Shown here: positions 27,120 to 35,112 of the stretch, in pieces
Layout: every line of letters begins with the position of its first letter
Position numbering within the stretch: position 1 is the first letter of the stretch
Origin: an uncultured Uliginosibacterium sp.
Lineage (GTDB): Bacteria; Pseudomonadota; Gammaproteobacteria; Burkholderiales; Rhodocyclaceae
NCBI GenBank assembly: GCA_945957295.1
Contig: CAMFLH010000018.1
Coordinates: 1-35,112, forward strand
Reading direction: 5' to 3'
DNA: 35,112 nucleotides
The notes under the pieces: model-generated
Seen by the model: only the letters and a program-made list of their open reading frames with translations
What the model was told of the DNA's origin: nothing
Database searches by the model: none
Translations under genes and position numbers: made by a program

Positions 27120-27149
27120 TTGAGGATCGCATTGCGTTGCAGCGATAAT
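27120..27149 (+). promoter_or_regulatory. Possible sigma-70 promoter of the rsx operon
   Basis: TTGAGG (27120-27125, 4 of 6) and GATAAT (27144-27149, 5 of 6) are 18 bp apart, 30 bp before the rsxA ATG. No ribosome site is visible in the short leader. Confidence 0.5.
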
Positions 27150-27179
27150 CCCGCGGTTACACCCCATCCCATCTAGCCC

Positions 27180-27764
27180 ATGGCGCACTACATCTTCCTG
27201 CTGCTTGGCGCGGTTCTGGTCAACAACGTCGTATTTGTCCGGATCCTCGGCCTGTGCCCATTCATGGGGGTCTCGAAAAAACTCGACACCGCATTAGGCA
27301 TGGGCATGGCGACGACCTTTGTGCTCACGCTGGGCTGCGGATCGAGCTATCTGATCGATCACTGGCTGCTCACGCCCTTCGATCTGGGCTATCTGCGCAC
27401 GCTCGCATTCATCGTCGTCATCGCGGCCATCGTGCAACTCACGGAGCTGGTGATTCAGAAAACCAGCCCAGTGCTGCATCAGGTTCTTGGCATCTACCTG
27501 CCACTGATCACGACCAACTGCGCGGTGCTCGGCATCCCGCTGCTGTCGGTAGCGCTCAAGCACAACTTCATGGAAGCGCTGCTGTTCGGGTTTGGCAGCG
27601 CCGCCGGCTTCTCGCTCGCGCTGATCCTGTTCGCCGCGATCCGCGAACGGATCGACGGCGCCGATGTGCCCCTGCACTTCCGCGGCACGCCGATCGCGCT
27701 GATCACGGCGGGGCTGATGAGCCTTGCCTTCATGGGCTTCGCGAGCCTCGACCGCTTCAAGTGA
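27180..27764 (+). CDS. rsxA: Electron transport complex subunit RsxA/RnfA
   Basis: This 194-residue integral membrane protein has about six helices and the conserved [30 protein letters not shown]. The Cys in LGLCPF and its counterpart in TTNCAVLG form the membrane iron-sulfur site shared with RsxE/NqrD-E. It is part of the Rnf complex, which moves electrons between reduced ferredoxin and NAD coupled to ion movement, or in enterics keeps SoxR reduced. First gene of rsxABCDGE-nth, 13 bp before rsxB. Length matches the family. Confidence 0.96.
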   Translation: MAHYIFLLLGAVLVNNVVFVRILGLCPFMGVSKKLDTALGMGMATTFVLTLGCGSSYLIDHWLLTPFDLGYLRTLAFIVVIAAIVQLTELVIQKTSPVLHQVLGIYLPLITTNCAVLGIPLLSVALKHNFMEALLFGFGSAAGFSLALILFAAIRERIDGADVPLHFRGTPIALITAGLMSLAFMGFASLDRFK

Positions 27765-27777
27765 AACCAACACCACG

Positions 27778-28329
27778 ATGCTGAGTGCAATTCTCGTGAT
27801 GGCCGGCCTGGCCATCGTCATCGGCGCGGCGCTGGGTTTTGCCGCGGTGAAATTCCGCGTCGAGGGCGATCCGCTGGTCGACAAGATCGACGCGATCCTG
27901 CCGCAAACGCAATGCGGTCAATGTGGCTTTCCCGGCTGCAAGCCCTACGCCACAGCGATTGCCGGCGGTGAGGCCGACATTAACCAGTGCCCGCCCGGCG
28001 GCGAAGAGGGCATCCGCAAGCTTGCCGACCTGCTGGGACGCGAGTTCAAGCCACTCAACGCCGAGAACGGTGTCGAGAAACCGAAGTCCGTTGCGGTGAT
28101 CGACGAGAACACCTGCATCGGCTGCACGCTCTGCATCCAGGCCTGCCCGGTCGATGCGATCGCCGGTGCCGCAAAGCAAATGCATACGGTGATCGACCCG
28201 CTCTGCACCGGCTGCGAGCTCTGCCTTGCGCCCTGCCCGGTCGATTGCATCACGATGGAGCCGGTCGGTGAAACGGTCGACACTTGGAAGTGGCACTACC
28301 CCGTGATTCCGATCAGGACGGCCGCGTGA
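27778..28329 (+). CDS. rsxB: Electron transport complex subunit RsxB/RnfB (ferredoxin-like)
   Basis: This 183-residue protein has an N-terminal membrane anchor (residues 3-24) and a four-cysteine cluster site at Cys46, Cys49, Cys54 and Cys71 (CGQCGFPGC...C). Two [4Fe-4S] ferredoxin motifs follow, [12 protein letters not shown] and [12 protein letters not shown]. It passes electrons from the soluble donor into the complex. The frame opens upstream within rsxA, but ATG 27778 gives the hydrophobic N-terminus expected. Its TGA shares one base with the rsxC ATG. Confidence 0.96.
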   Translation: MLSAILVMAGLAIVIGAALGFAAVKFRVEGDPLVDKIDAILPQTQCGQCGFPGCKPYATAIAGGEADINQCPPGGEEGIRKLADLLGREFKPLNAENGVEKPKSVAVIDENTCIGCTLCIQACPVDAIAGAAKQMHTVIDPLCTGCELCLAPCPVDCITMEPVGETVDTWKWHYPVIPIRTAA

Positions 28330-30023
28330 TGTTGCGCAAACTCTTCAAATTCAATGGCGGCGTGAAGCCTGCCACCCACAAGGCCGATTCGACCCGCGAC
28401 CCGATCAAATCCGTGCCGCTGCCGGCGCAATTGGTTGTTCCGCTGCATCAGCATGTCGGCGGCACGCCGCATCCGCTCGTCGCTGCCGGCGACAAGGTAC
28501 TGAAGGGCCAGCGCATCGGTGCGGCAGACGGCAACGTATCCAGTGCGGTGCACGCCCCCACCTCCGGCCACGTCGTGGCCGTTGAGCCACGAGTCATGGC
28601 GCACACCTCAGGCCTCAGCACCCTCAGCGTAGTGATCGAACCGGACGGCGAGGACCGCTGGATCGATTGCGAACCGGTCCCGCTCCGCGCGATGGGTGCT
28701 GACGAGATTCGCGACACCTTGCGCGACGCAGGCGTCGTCGGCCTTGGTGGCGCGGTGTTTCCGAGCCACCTGAAGCTCAAGCCGGCCAAAGGCGGTACCG
28801 ATACGCTGGTGATCAACGGCGCAGAGTGCGAACCCTTCATTACGTGCGACGACCTCCTGATGCGCGAGCGCGCCGATCAGATCGTGCGCGGCGCCGAAAT
28901 CATGCAGCAACTGCTGCAGGCGCGCCGGGTGCTGATCGGGATTGAGGACAACAAACCAGAAGCTGTTGCCGCCATGCAGCAGGCTGTGTCCGCACGCGGC
29001 GCCGACACGATGGAAGTCGTCGCGATTCCAACCCGCTACCCTGCCGGCGGCGCGAAACAGTTGATCCGCGTCCTGACCGGCATCGAAGTACCTCACGGCC
29101 ATCGCTCAACCGACTACGGCGTGCAGTGTTTCAACACCGGCACCGCCTACGCGATCGCCGATGTGGTCGACCGCGGGCGCCCGCTGGTGTCGCGTATCGT
29201 GACCGTTGCCGGCAACGTCGAGCGGCCCGGTAACTATGAGGTGCTGTTCGGCACGCCAATGGACCACGTTGCCGCACTCGCAGGCGTCAAGCCTGGCACC
29301 GACCGTTTCATCATGGGCGGCCCGATGATGGGCTTTCGCATGCCGGCCTACGACGTGCCGGTCGTCAAGGCAACCAACTGCATTCTTGTCGGCAGCCCCG
29401 AGTTGTTCCCGGCGCCCGCCCCCGAGATAGCCTGTATCCGCTGCGGCGAATGCGCGCGCGTCTGCCCCGCCGACCTGCAGCCTTTCGAGCTTTACTGGCA
29501 TTCGCGTGCGAAGAACTTCGGCAAGGCACAGGAGTACCACCTGTTCGACTGCATCGAATGCGGCTGCTGTGCCTACGTCTGTCCCTCGCATATCCCGCTG
29601 GTCGACTACTACCGCTTCTCCAAGAGCGAAATCTGGGCGCGCGAACGGCAGAAGAACGCTGCGGACGTAGCACGCGACCGGTTCGAGTTCCGCAACGAGC
29701 GAATCGAACGCGAAAAGCGCGAGAAGGCGGAAAAACTCGCCGCCAAGACGGCCGCTGGCCGCGCGGCGCTGAGCACTACGGCTATGGATACCGTGGCTGC
29801 CAGCGCACCGGCGCCAGCGTCCGAGGGCGCAGAAGATGCCAAGAAAGCGCTGATCGCCGCGGCGATGGCGCGCGCTAAGGCGCAGCGCGAAGCAGCCGCA
29901 CCGCAGAACACCGATGCGTTGACACCTGATCAACAGGCGCAGGTGGCCGAAGCCGATGCGCGCCGTGCTGCAATCTCGCCCGCGGAGGGTGACGCCGCCC
30001 CCACTGAACAAAGCGTTCGCTGA
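28329..30023 (+). CDS. rsxC: Electron transport complex subunit RsxC/RnfC
   Basis: The 564-residue subunit has an N-terminal barrel-sandwich part and an NADH/FMN-binding region (GVVGLGGAVFPSHLKL, NGAECEPFITCDD). Two [4Fe-4S] motifs follow, CIRCGECARVCPADLQP and CIECGCCAYVCPSHIPL. The last 130 or so residues are a charged, Ala-rich tail (EREKREKAEKLAAKTAAGRAA and on), variable in the family and longest in gammaproteobacteria, where it repeats. It carries the NADH site of the Rnf complex on the cytoplasmic face. Starts with the ATG that overlaps the rsxB stop. Confidence 0.96.
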   Translation: MLRKLFKFNGGVKPATHKADSTRDPIKSVPLPAQLVVPLHQHVGGTPHPLVAAGDKVLKGQRIGAADGNVSSAVHAPTSGHVVAVEPRVMAHTSGLSTLSVVIEPDGEDRWIDCEPVPLRAMGADEIRDTLRDAGVVGLGGAVFPSHLKLKPAKGGTDTLVINGAECEPFITCDDLLMRERADQIVRGAEIMQQLLQARRVLIGIEDNKPEAVAAMQQAVSARGADTMEVVAIPTRYPAGGAKQLIRVLTGIEVPHGHRSTDYGVQCFNTGTAYAIADVVDRGRPLVSRIVTVAGNVERPGNYEVLFGTPMDHVAALAGVKPGTDRFIMGGPMMGFRMPAYDVPVVKATNCILVGSPELFPAPAPEIACIRCGECARVCPADLQPFELYWHSRAKNFGKAQEYHLFDCIECGCCAYVCPSHIPLVDYYRFSKSEIWARERQKNAADVARDRFEFRNERIEREKREKAEKLAAKTAAGRAALSTTAMDTVAASAPAPASEGAEDAKKALIAAAMARAKAQREAAAPQNTDALTPDQQAQVAEADARRAAISPAEGDAAPTEQSVR

Positions 30024-30038
30024 AGGCCGACCACAACG

Positions 30039-31043
30039 ATGTCACTCAATTCCCCCTACCTGCGCAAGCCCACCAGCGTCACACGCGTGATGGCCGAAGT
30101 GCTGCTCGCGCTCGTCCCTGCAATCGCGGTCTATGCGTGGTTCTTCGGCGTCGGCATTCTGGTCCAGATCACGCTCGCCACGGCAGCAGCCATCGCTTTT
30201 GAGGCGGGGTTCCTCAAGCTGCGTGGTCGCCCGATTGGTCGTTCGCTGGCCGATCTGTCGGCCGTGGTCACCGCATGGCTGATTGCGCTGGCTTTCCCGT
30301 CGATCGGCCCCTGGTGGCTGGTGGTTGCCGCCACGGCGTTTGCGATCGTCGTAGCCAAGCACCTTTACGGTGGCCTGGGCCAGAACCCGTTCAACCCGGC
30401 CATGGTGGCCTATGCGGTGATGATCGTCGCATTCCCCGCACTGATGTCGCAGTGGCCCGGCGCAGGTCACCTCGACAGCGCCGCCCAGCTCGAACTGATT
30501 TTCGGTGGTGCCCGCAGCGTGGACGCGATTACGGCTGCCACCCCGCTCGATGCGATGCGTACCGGCCTGCGCGCCGAAGGCAGCAGCGTGCAGGCGCTGC
30601 TTCAAGGCGAGGGTTTCGGGAATTTCGCCGGCCACGGCTGGGAGTGGATCGCTGTCGCGTTTCTGATTGGAGGGCTCTACCTGCTGGCACGGCGAATCAT
30701 TACCTGGCATATCCCGGCCGCCTATCTCGGCACCCTTGCGATTCTGGCGACAATCGCCTCGTTCACCGCACCGCAGAGCTACCCAGGCGCGGTGTTCTCG
30801 CTGTTCTCAGGCGCAGCAATGCTGGGCGCGTTCTTCATCCTCACCGATCCGGTCTCGGGCGCCACGACACCGCGCGGCAAACTGATCTACGCCGCCGGTG
30901 CGGCGCTGATCACCTGGATCATCCGGCATTTCGGCGCCTTCCCCGACGGTGTGGCCTTCGCGACGCTGCTGATGAACCTGTGCGTTCCGCTGATCGACAT
31001 GAAGACCCAACCGCCTGTGTTCGGCCACAAGACCAGAAACTGA
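30039..31043 (+). CDS. rsxD: Electron transport complex subunit RsxD/RnfD
   Basis: This 334-residue integral membrane protein starts SPYLRKPTSVTRVMAEVLLALVPA, as in RnfD/NqrB. Thr168 in ITAATPLDAM is the likely covalent FMN attachment site, and GGLGQNPFNPAMVAYA and LTDPVSGATTPRGKLIYAAGA are conserved loops. It forms the core of the ion-translocating part of the complex. It lies 15 bp after rsxC and 9 bp before rsxG. The motif before the flavin Thr is TAAT rather than the more frequent SGAT, which the family tolerates. Confidence 0.95.
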   Translation: MSLNSPYLRKPTSVTRVMAEVLLALVPAIAVYAWFFGVGILVQITLATAAAIAFEAGFLKLRGRPIGRSLADLSAVVTAWLIALAFPSIGPWWLVVAATAFAIVVAKHLYGGLGQNPFNPAMVAYAVMIVAFPALMSQWPGAGHLDSAAQLELIFGGARSVDAITAATPLDAMRTGLRAEGSSVQALLQGEGFGNFAGHGWEWIAVAFLIGGLYLLARRIITWHIPAAYLGTLAILATIASFTAPQSYPGAVFSLFSGAAMLGAFFILTDPVSGATTPRGKLIYAAGAALITWIIRHFGAFPDGVAFATLLMNLCVPLIDMKTQPPVFGHKTRN

Positions 31044-31052
31044 TCCGACGCC

Positions 31053-31688
31053 ATGACTGAACCAACGGCCGGCGGCCTCTCCATTCGCACCGCGCTCGCG
31101 ATGCTCGTCTTCACCGTCGTTTTCACGGCTTTCATGGCCGGCGGCTACCTGCTCACACGCGACCCGATCCAGCGGAGTGCGAAGGCGGAAAAGCTGCTGC
31201 TGATCGATCAGATCCTGCCGCGCGGCAGCTACGACAACGCATTGCTCGACGACGTAGCGAAGCTGCCACCGACCCCCGAACTCGGGCTCGACCAAGGTGG
31301 GCAGGTCTGGCGGGCACGACGCGCGGGGCAACCGGCGGCGCTGGTCATGGAGGCCGCCGCGCCGGATGGCTACGCCGGTCGTATCGAGCTTATCGTCGCG
31401 GTTGCTGCAGATGGCCAGGTCCTTGGCGCTCGCGTGACGCAACACCGTGAAACGCCGGGTCTGGGCGACTATGTCGACCCACGCAAGGACAAGAACAAAG
31501 CGCGCCCGTGGATCAACCAGTTCGAGAAACCGGCAAACGATCTTCCGCCCAGCGCCTGGACGGTGAAGAAAGATGGCGGCGCCTTTGACTACAACACCGG
31601 CGCCACCATCAGCGCCCGCGCCGTGACACGGGCGGTCGGGCGCGTTGCAGCCTACGCTGCCGCTCATCGCGACGCACTGTTCCAGTGA
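31053..31688 (+). CDS. rsxG: Electron transport complex subunit RsxG/RnfG
   Basis: This 211-residue protein has one N-terminal membrane helix (about residues 14-35) and a periplasmic FMN-binding domain. Thr185 in NTGATISARAV is the expected phosphoester-linked FMN site made by ApbE. HRETPGLGDYVDPRKDKNKARPW is a conserved RnfG block. It relays electrons on the periplasmic side. Gene order after rsxD and before rsxE is the usual one. Confidence 0.95.
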   Translation: MTEPTAGGLSIRTALAMLVFTVVFTAFMAGGYLLTRDPIQRSAKAEKLLLIDQILPRGSYDNALLDDVAKLPPTPELGLDQGGQVWRARRAGQPAALVMEAAAPDGYAGRIELIVAVAADGQVLGARVTQHRETPGLGDYVDPRKDKNKARPWINQFEKPANDLPPSAWTVKKDGGAFDYNTGATISARAVTRAVGRVAAYAAAHRDALFQ

Positions 31689-31698
31689 GGCCACGCTC

Positions 31699-32382
31699 AT
31701 GAATCTCAAACATCTGCGCGAAATTGCCCACGCCGGCATCTGGAAGAGCAATACCGGCCTCGTCCAACTGCTCGGTCTATGCCCGATCCTTGCGGTGTCG
31801 ACCAACCTCATCAACGGCATCAGCCTTGGCCTGGCAACCGCGGTAGTAATGGCGATTTCCGGCGCGGTTGTAGCGGCGCTGCGGACGCTGATCCCTTACG
31901 AGATCCGCATCCCGGTATTCATCCTGATCATCGCGGCACTGGTCACGGTGCTCGACCTGGCTTTCAACGCCTATCTGCACAGCCTCTACCTGGTGCTCGG
32001 TATTTTCGTGCCGCTGATCGTGACGAACTGCATCGTGCTCGCGCGCGTTGAGGCCTTTGCGGCTAAGAACGGCCCGCTATCGTCGGCGGTCGACGGCTTC
32101 GCGATGGGTGCCGGCTTGGTATGGCTGCTTGCACTGCTGGGTGGCATGCGCGAACTGATCGGCACCGGGCACCTTTTCAACGGCATCGACATGATCATCC
32201 CGTCGGCCCAGCCGCTGCGAGTGCTGCCGGAGGCTTACCCTGGATTCCTCGTGGCAATCCTGCCGCCCGGCGCGTTCATCTCGCTCGCCTGCCTGATTGC
32301 AGGCAAAAGCTGGCTGGACGCGCGTGCCGCCAAGCGTGCGGCGCAAGCGCGCCCGGCAGCTGAGCAGCCCGCCTCGGCCTGA
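31699..32382 (+). CDS. rsxE: Electron transport complex subunit RsxE/RnfE
   Basis: This 227-residue integral membrane protein is homologous to RsxA. KSNTGLVQLLGLCPILAVSTNLINGISLGLATAVV and IVTNCIVLARVEAFAAKNG contain the paired cysteines of the membrane iron-sulfur site. The C-terminus is Ala-rich and cytoplasmic. ATG 31699 gives the MNLKHLREIAHAGIWKSN start typical of the family; the frame is open upstream inside rsxG. It ends 3 bp before nth. Confidence 0.95.
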   Translation: MNLKHLREIAHAGIWKSNTGLVQLLGLCPILAVSTNLINGISLGLATAVVMAISGAVVAALRTLIPYEIRIPVFILIIAALVTVLDLAFNAYLHSLYLVLGIFVPLIVTNCIVLARVEAFAAKNGPLSSAVDGFAMGAGLVWLLALLGGMRELIGTGHLFNGIDMIIPSAQPLRVLPEAYPGFLVAILPPGAFISLACLIAGKSWLDARAAKRAAQARPAAEQPASA

Positions 32383-32385
32383 TCG

Positions 32386-33030
32386 ATGGCAAAGCTGATG
32401 CCGCGTGCCGCGGTGGCGGAAGCTTTCCAGCGATGGCGAGCCGCCAACCCGACGCCAACGACCGAGCTCGAATACGGCAACGGTTTCCAGTTGCTGGTGG
32501 CGGTCGTGCTGTCGGCGCAATCCACCGACAAGGGCGTCAACCTCGCCACACGCCGTCTGTTTCCTGTTGCGCCGGACGCAGCCGCGATGGCCACGCTCGG
32601 CGAAGCCGGTATCGCCGAACATATCAAGACGATCGGCCTCTATCGCAACAAGGCGAAGAACGTGGCGATGCTGTCGCGCATGCTGCTGGAACGTCACGCC
32701 GGCGAGGTGCCTGACAACCGCGAAGCACTCGAGGCGCTACCCGGCGTCGGCCGGAAAACCGCCAACGTAGTGCTCAATACCTTGTTCCGCCAGCCAACCA
32801 TGGCGGTCGACACGCACATCTTCCGCGTTGCCAACCGCATGGGTCTCGCCCCCGGCAAGGATGTCGTAGAAGTCGAGAAAGCGCTGCTGCGGCGCGTGCC
32901 AAAGGAATTCTTGCTGGACGCCCACCATTGGCTGATTCTGCATGGGCGCTATGTGTGCACCGCGCGCAAGCCCTTGTGTGGCCAGTGCATCGTTCCCGAC
33001 CTGTGTGAATATCGCGACAAGACGGACTGA
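32386..33030 (+). CDS. nth: Endonuclease III
   Basis: The 214-residue DNA glycosylase/AP lyase removes oxidised pyrimidines. It has the helix-hairpin-helix LPGVGRKTANVVLNT with catalytic Lys124, VDTHIFRVANR with catalytic Asp142, and the [4Fe-4S] loop Cys191-x6-Cys198-x2-Cys201-x5-Cys207. Length and motifs are complete. It closes the rsxABCDGE-nth operon, 3 bp after rsxE; the same linkage is found in E. coli and may reflect shared iron-sulfur or redox needs. Confidence 0.97.
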   Translation: MAKLMPRAAVAEAFQRWRAANPTPTTELEYGNGFQLLVAVVLSAQSTDKGVNLATRRLFPVAPDAAAMATLGEAGIAEHIKTIGLYRNKAKNVAMLSRMLLERHAGEVPDNREALEALPGVGRKTANVVLNTLFRQPTMAVDTHIFRVANRMGLAPGKDVVEVEKALLRRVPKEFLLDAHHWLILHGRYVCTARKPLCGQCIVPDLCEYRDKTD

Positions 33031-33075
33031 GCCCACGCAGGCTCGTCGCCCCAAACATTTCAGAGAACAAGCACC

Positions 33076-33507
33076 GTGTTCAATCCATCACGCGATCAGG
33101 CCCGTCGTTTCTTCATCGACGCATGGCAGAAGTTCCGCCAACACACGCCTCTGGCACCGCTGGAACAGGTGGCCGCCGAACTGATCGAGCAGCACCCCGA
33201 GTACCACGCCCTGATGGACGATCCGGAAAGCGCGGAGAAGGACTTCTCACCCGAGGATGGGCAGATCAACCCCTTCCTGCATCTGTCTCTCCACCTCGCG
33301 ATTCACGAACAACTATCGATCGACCAGCCGCCCGGCCTGCGTGCGGCCTACGACGCCTGCCTGGCAGTACGTGGCGATCGGCACGCCGCACTGCACGACG
33401 TACTGGAGTGCCTCGGTGAAACCATCTGGCAAGCCCAGCGCAGCGGCGCAGCGCCGGATGCGGTGGCCTATGTCGAGGCAGTCTGGCGGCGCTCCCGCCT
33501 CGCCTGA
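33076..33507 (+). CDS. DUF1841 family protein
   Basis: This 143-residue soluble protein is predicted helical and matches DUF1841, a family common in beta- and gammaproteobacteria with no known function. Conserved parts are FNPSRDQARRFF near the start, EHPEYH-like EQHPEYHALMDD, and the core NPFLHLSLHLAIHEQLSIDQPPGLR with several His residues that might bind a metal. The start is GTG 33076, 45 bp after nth, with a weak AGAGAA ribosome site. A strong terminator follows 20 bp downstream. Confidence 0.85.
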   Translation: MFNPSRDQARRFFIDAWQKFRQHTPLAPLEQVAAELIEQHPEYHALMDDPESAEKDFSPEDGQINPFLHLSLHLAIHEQLSIDQPPGLRAAYDACLAVRGDRHAALHDVLECLGETIWQAQRSGAAPDAVAYVEAVWRRSRLA

Positions 33508-33526
33508 CTGTGGCGTGCGCCAAATA

Positions 33527-33562
33527 AAAAAGCCCGGAAGGCGTTCGCCGACCGGGCTTTTT
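33527..33562. terminator. Bidirectional Rho-independent terminator
   Basis: AAAAAGCCCGG (33527-33537) and CCGGGCTTTTT (33552-33562) form an 11 bp stem around a 14 nt loop. The A-run and T-run make it work in both directions, ending the rsx-nth-DUF1841 transcript and the leftward cytochrome c transcript. Confidence 0.93.
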
Positions 33563-33576
33563 CTGCGTGGACGTGA

Positions 33577-33894
33577 TCAGCGCTTCACGATGACCAGCCC
33601 CTTCTGGGCAGAGAAGTAGGCCGCGAGATCCGCGACGTCCTCTTTCGACAGCGGTGCCGCCATCCCCATCATGATCGGGTTCTTGCGTTTGCCAGCCTTG
33701 TAGTCAGTCAGCGCGCGCACGATGTAGTCCTCATGCTGCCCGGCAAGCTTGGGGAAGTCCGGCGATGCGGAGTTGCCGTCCGCACCGTGGCAGGCCGCGC
33801 AAACGGTAGACTTTTCCTTCCCCTTCACGGCATCGCCTGCCTGAGCCAACGGCATCGCGAACAGGGCAAGCAGCACAAGCAGCAGTGTCTTCAT
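33577..33894 (-). CDS. Periplasmic class I cytochrome c (first of tandem pair)
   Basis: The 105-residue precursor has a signal peptide (MKTLLLVLLALFAMPLAQA-G) and one haem c site CAACH at Cys32-His36. A Met in NPIMMGMAAPLS probably serves as the axial ligand. PKLAGQHEDYIVRALTDYKAGKR is typical of cytochrome c553/c4-like proteins. GAGG 6 nt upstream supports ATG 33894; ATG 33909 would overlap the stop of the next gene in an ATGA and remains possible. It is likely an electron carrier to a terminal oxidase or reductase. Followed by the bidirectional terminator. Confidence 0.9.
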   Translation of the reverse strand: MKTLLLVLLALFAMPLAQAGDAVKGKEKSTVCAACHGADGNSASPDFPKLAGQHEDYIVRALTDYKAGKRKNPIMMGMAAPLSKEDVADLAAYFSAQKGLVIVKR

Positions 33895-33905
33895 GGCGGG
33901 CCTCG

Positions 33906-34226
33906 TCATTTCTGCGCTCCGAAATGGGCCGCAATGTCTGCCATGTCCTGTTCAGACAGCGGCGCCACCTGCCCGGTCATGGTTGGGTGACTGCGTTCTC
34001 CGTTCTTGTAGGCCTGCAATGCGCGAACGATGTATTCCGGATGCTGCCCACCCAGCTTGGGGACATGATAGACGCTCGGAAAAGTGGTTTTGTAGTCCGG
34101 GATACCGTGACAGCCGAGGCACATCGCAACTTTCTTGCGACCTGCATCCGGATTGCCCTGTACCGCGAGGGCTGCGCCGCTGGCAAACAGCAGCGCAATG
34201 ACCAACAGCCCCTTCATTCTTTTCAT
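33906..34226 (-). CDS. Periplasmic class I cytochrome c (second of tandem pair)
   Basis: The 106-residue precursor has a signal peptide (MKRMKGLLVIALLFASGAALA) and one haem c site CLGCH at Cys36-His40. PKLGGQHPEYIVRALQAYKNGERSHPTMTGQVAPLS resembles its neighbour closely, including the probable axial Met in HPTM. AGAGGGG about 5 nt upstream fixes ATG 34226. It is the first gene of the pair in transcription order and has a good sigma-70 promoter. The two proteins look like diverged duplicates; together they could mimic a dihaem c4-like carrier. Confidence 0.9.
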   Translation of the reverse strand: MKRMKGLLVIALLFASGAALAVQGNPDAGRKKVAMCLGCHGIPDYKTTFPSVYHVPKLGGQHPEYIVRALQAYKNGERSHPTMTGQVAPLSEQDMADIAAHFGAQK

Positions 34227-34271
34227 GAGTCCCCTCTGATGGTGTGGATTGGGAGGCGTTGAAGCGAACCG

Positions 34272-34301
34272 ATTCTATGTCGCGGTGTTTTCGGGCGTCA
34301 A
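34272..34301 (-). promoter_or_regulatory. Sigma-70 promoter of the cytochrome c pair
   Basis: On the minus strand TTGACG (34301-34296) and TAGAAT (34277-34272) each match the consensus at 5 of 6 positions with an 18 bp spacer. Transcription would begin near 34265, about 40 nt before the ATG. Confidence 0.75.
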
Positions 34302-34408
34302 AGCACCTTTTGGAGACCACGCTTTGAGCAGGGTCAATACGCAGTTTTGTTGCACAGGCAGGCGTTGCGCCGCATGATGCCGACTCTGCCTTCTGCTATT
34401 GCCAAACC

Positions 34409-35112
34409 ATGAGCCTCCGATTCCAGGGATCCGATCAATACGTCGCCACCGCCGACCTGATGTTGGCGGTCAACGCGGCGATTCAGCTCCAGCGCCCGCT
34501 GCTGATCAAAGGCGAGCCGGGCACCGGCAAAACGATGCTCGCCGAGGAAGTCGCGACTGCGCTCGGCCTGCCCTTGTTCCAATGGCACATCAAGTCGACC
34601 ACCAAGGCCCAGCAAGGCTTGTATGAGTACGACGCCGTTTCGCGCCTGCGCGACTCACAACTCGGCGACGACCGCGTCAAGGATATTGGCAATTACATCG
34701 TGCAAGGCGTGCTTTGGAAGGCCTTCATGCATGACGCGCCGTCGGTGGTTTTGATCGACGAGATCGACAAGGCCGATATCGAATTCCCGAACGATCTGCT
34801 GCGCGAACTCGACCGCATGGAGTTCCATGTCTACGAGACGCAGCAAACGATCCGGGCACGTCACCGCCCTATCCTCTTCATCACCTCCAACAACGAGAAA
34901 GAGTTGCCCGACGCCTTCCTGCGCCGCTGTTTCTTCCACTACATCAAGTTCCCTGACAAGGACACGATGGAGAAGATCATTGGCGTTCACTTCCCCGACA
35001 TCCATGAAAAGCTGCTGCGCGCTGCACTTGAAGTGTTCTTCGAGCTGCGTGAGGTGCCGGGCCTGAAGAAGAAGCCGACGACGTCTGAATTGCTCGATTG
35101 GCTGCGCCTGCT
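34409..35112 (+). CDS. MoxR-family AAA+ ATPase (3' truncated by window end)
   Basis: The 234 residues seen begin MSLRFQGSDQYVATADLM and carry the Walker A motif GEPGTGKT at residues 35-42, Walker B VVLIDEID at 113-120, sensor 1 in FITSNNEKELPDAF and an Arg finger in LRRCFFHY. MoxR-type ATPases act with von Willebrand A domain proteins as chaperones that insert metals or assemble enzyme complexes. The usual partner gene with a VWA/CoxE domain would lie past the right edge. The gene is divergent from the cytochrome c pair; no ribosome site is obvious before ATG 34409. Confidence 0.9.
   Translation, partial: MSLRFQGSDQYVATADLMLAVNAAIQLQRPLLIKGEPGTGKTMLAEEVATALGLPLFQWHIKSTTKAQQGLYEYDAVSRLRDSQLGDDRVKDIGNYIVQGVLWKAFMHDAPSVVLIDEIDKADIEFPNDLLRELDRMEFHVYETQQTIRARHRPILFITSNNEKELPDAFLRRCFFHYIKFPDKDTMEKIIGVHFPDIHEKLLRAALEVFFELREVPGLKKKPTTSELLDWLRL

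Overview
The window is high-GC, densely coded DNA of a flagellated Gram-negative bacterium. The order of the flagellar genes, the rsxABCDGE-nth operon, the quinone-type pyrD and a DUF1841 gene suggest a betaproteobacterium, probably Rhodocyclales (inference; no rRNA gene is present to confirm it). I see no tRNA, rRNA, insertion sequence, prophage or CRISPR array.

Positions 2-11276 (+) hold thirteen genes that overlap or sit within 10 bp of each other, so they look like one operon. In order they are a sugar-nucleotide epimerase tail, a NUDIX hydrolase, a cobalamin-type radical SAM enzyme, a transketolase split into two proteins, three enzymes resembling the GDP-heptose pathway (kinase, nucleotidyltransferase, GmhB-like phosphatase), an SDR, an acyl-AMP ligase, a LuxE-like acyl transferase, a LuxC-like acyl-CoA reductase and the N-acetyltransferase PseH. 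The opposite strand (11255-17221) carries pseG, pseF, pseC, pseB and a Maf/DUF115 flagellin glycosyltransferase. With pseH they supply five of the six steps to CMP-pseudaminic acid; the synthase PseI is not in the window. The locus therefore appears to make and attach flagellin glycans. The radical SAM, transketolase, heptose and LuxC/LuxE block is the least explained part and the best candidate for an undescribed pathway.

Positions 17459-23478 form a late flagellar block: a strong sigma-28 promoter, fliC (short flagellin), flaG, fliD, fliS, fliT, a FliK-like gene, a small FlhB C-terminal homologue and a PilZ/YcgR-type brake. Perfect hairpins lie in the fliC leader and in the fliC-flaG and flaG-fliD gaps, which suggests RNA-level tuning of the high-output flagellin message.

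Positions 23485-35112 hold mostly housekeeping genes: a cation diffusion facilitator, a secreted (alpha/alpha)6-barrel protein of the N-acylglucosamine 2-epimerase type (-), pyrD (possibly leaderless) with its own terminator, the Rnf/Rsx electron-transport operon with nth and a DUF1841 gene, a bidirectional terminator, two small periplasmic cytochromes c (-) with a good sigma-70 promoter, and the start of a MoxR-type AAA+ ATPase gene that runs off the window.
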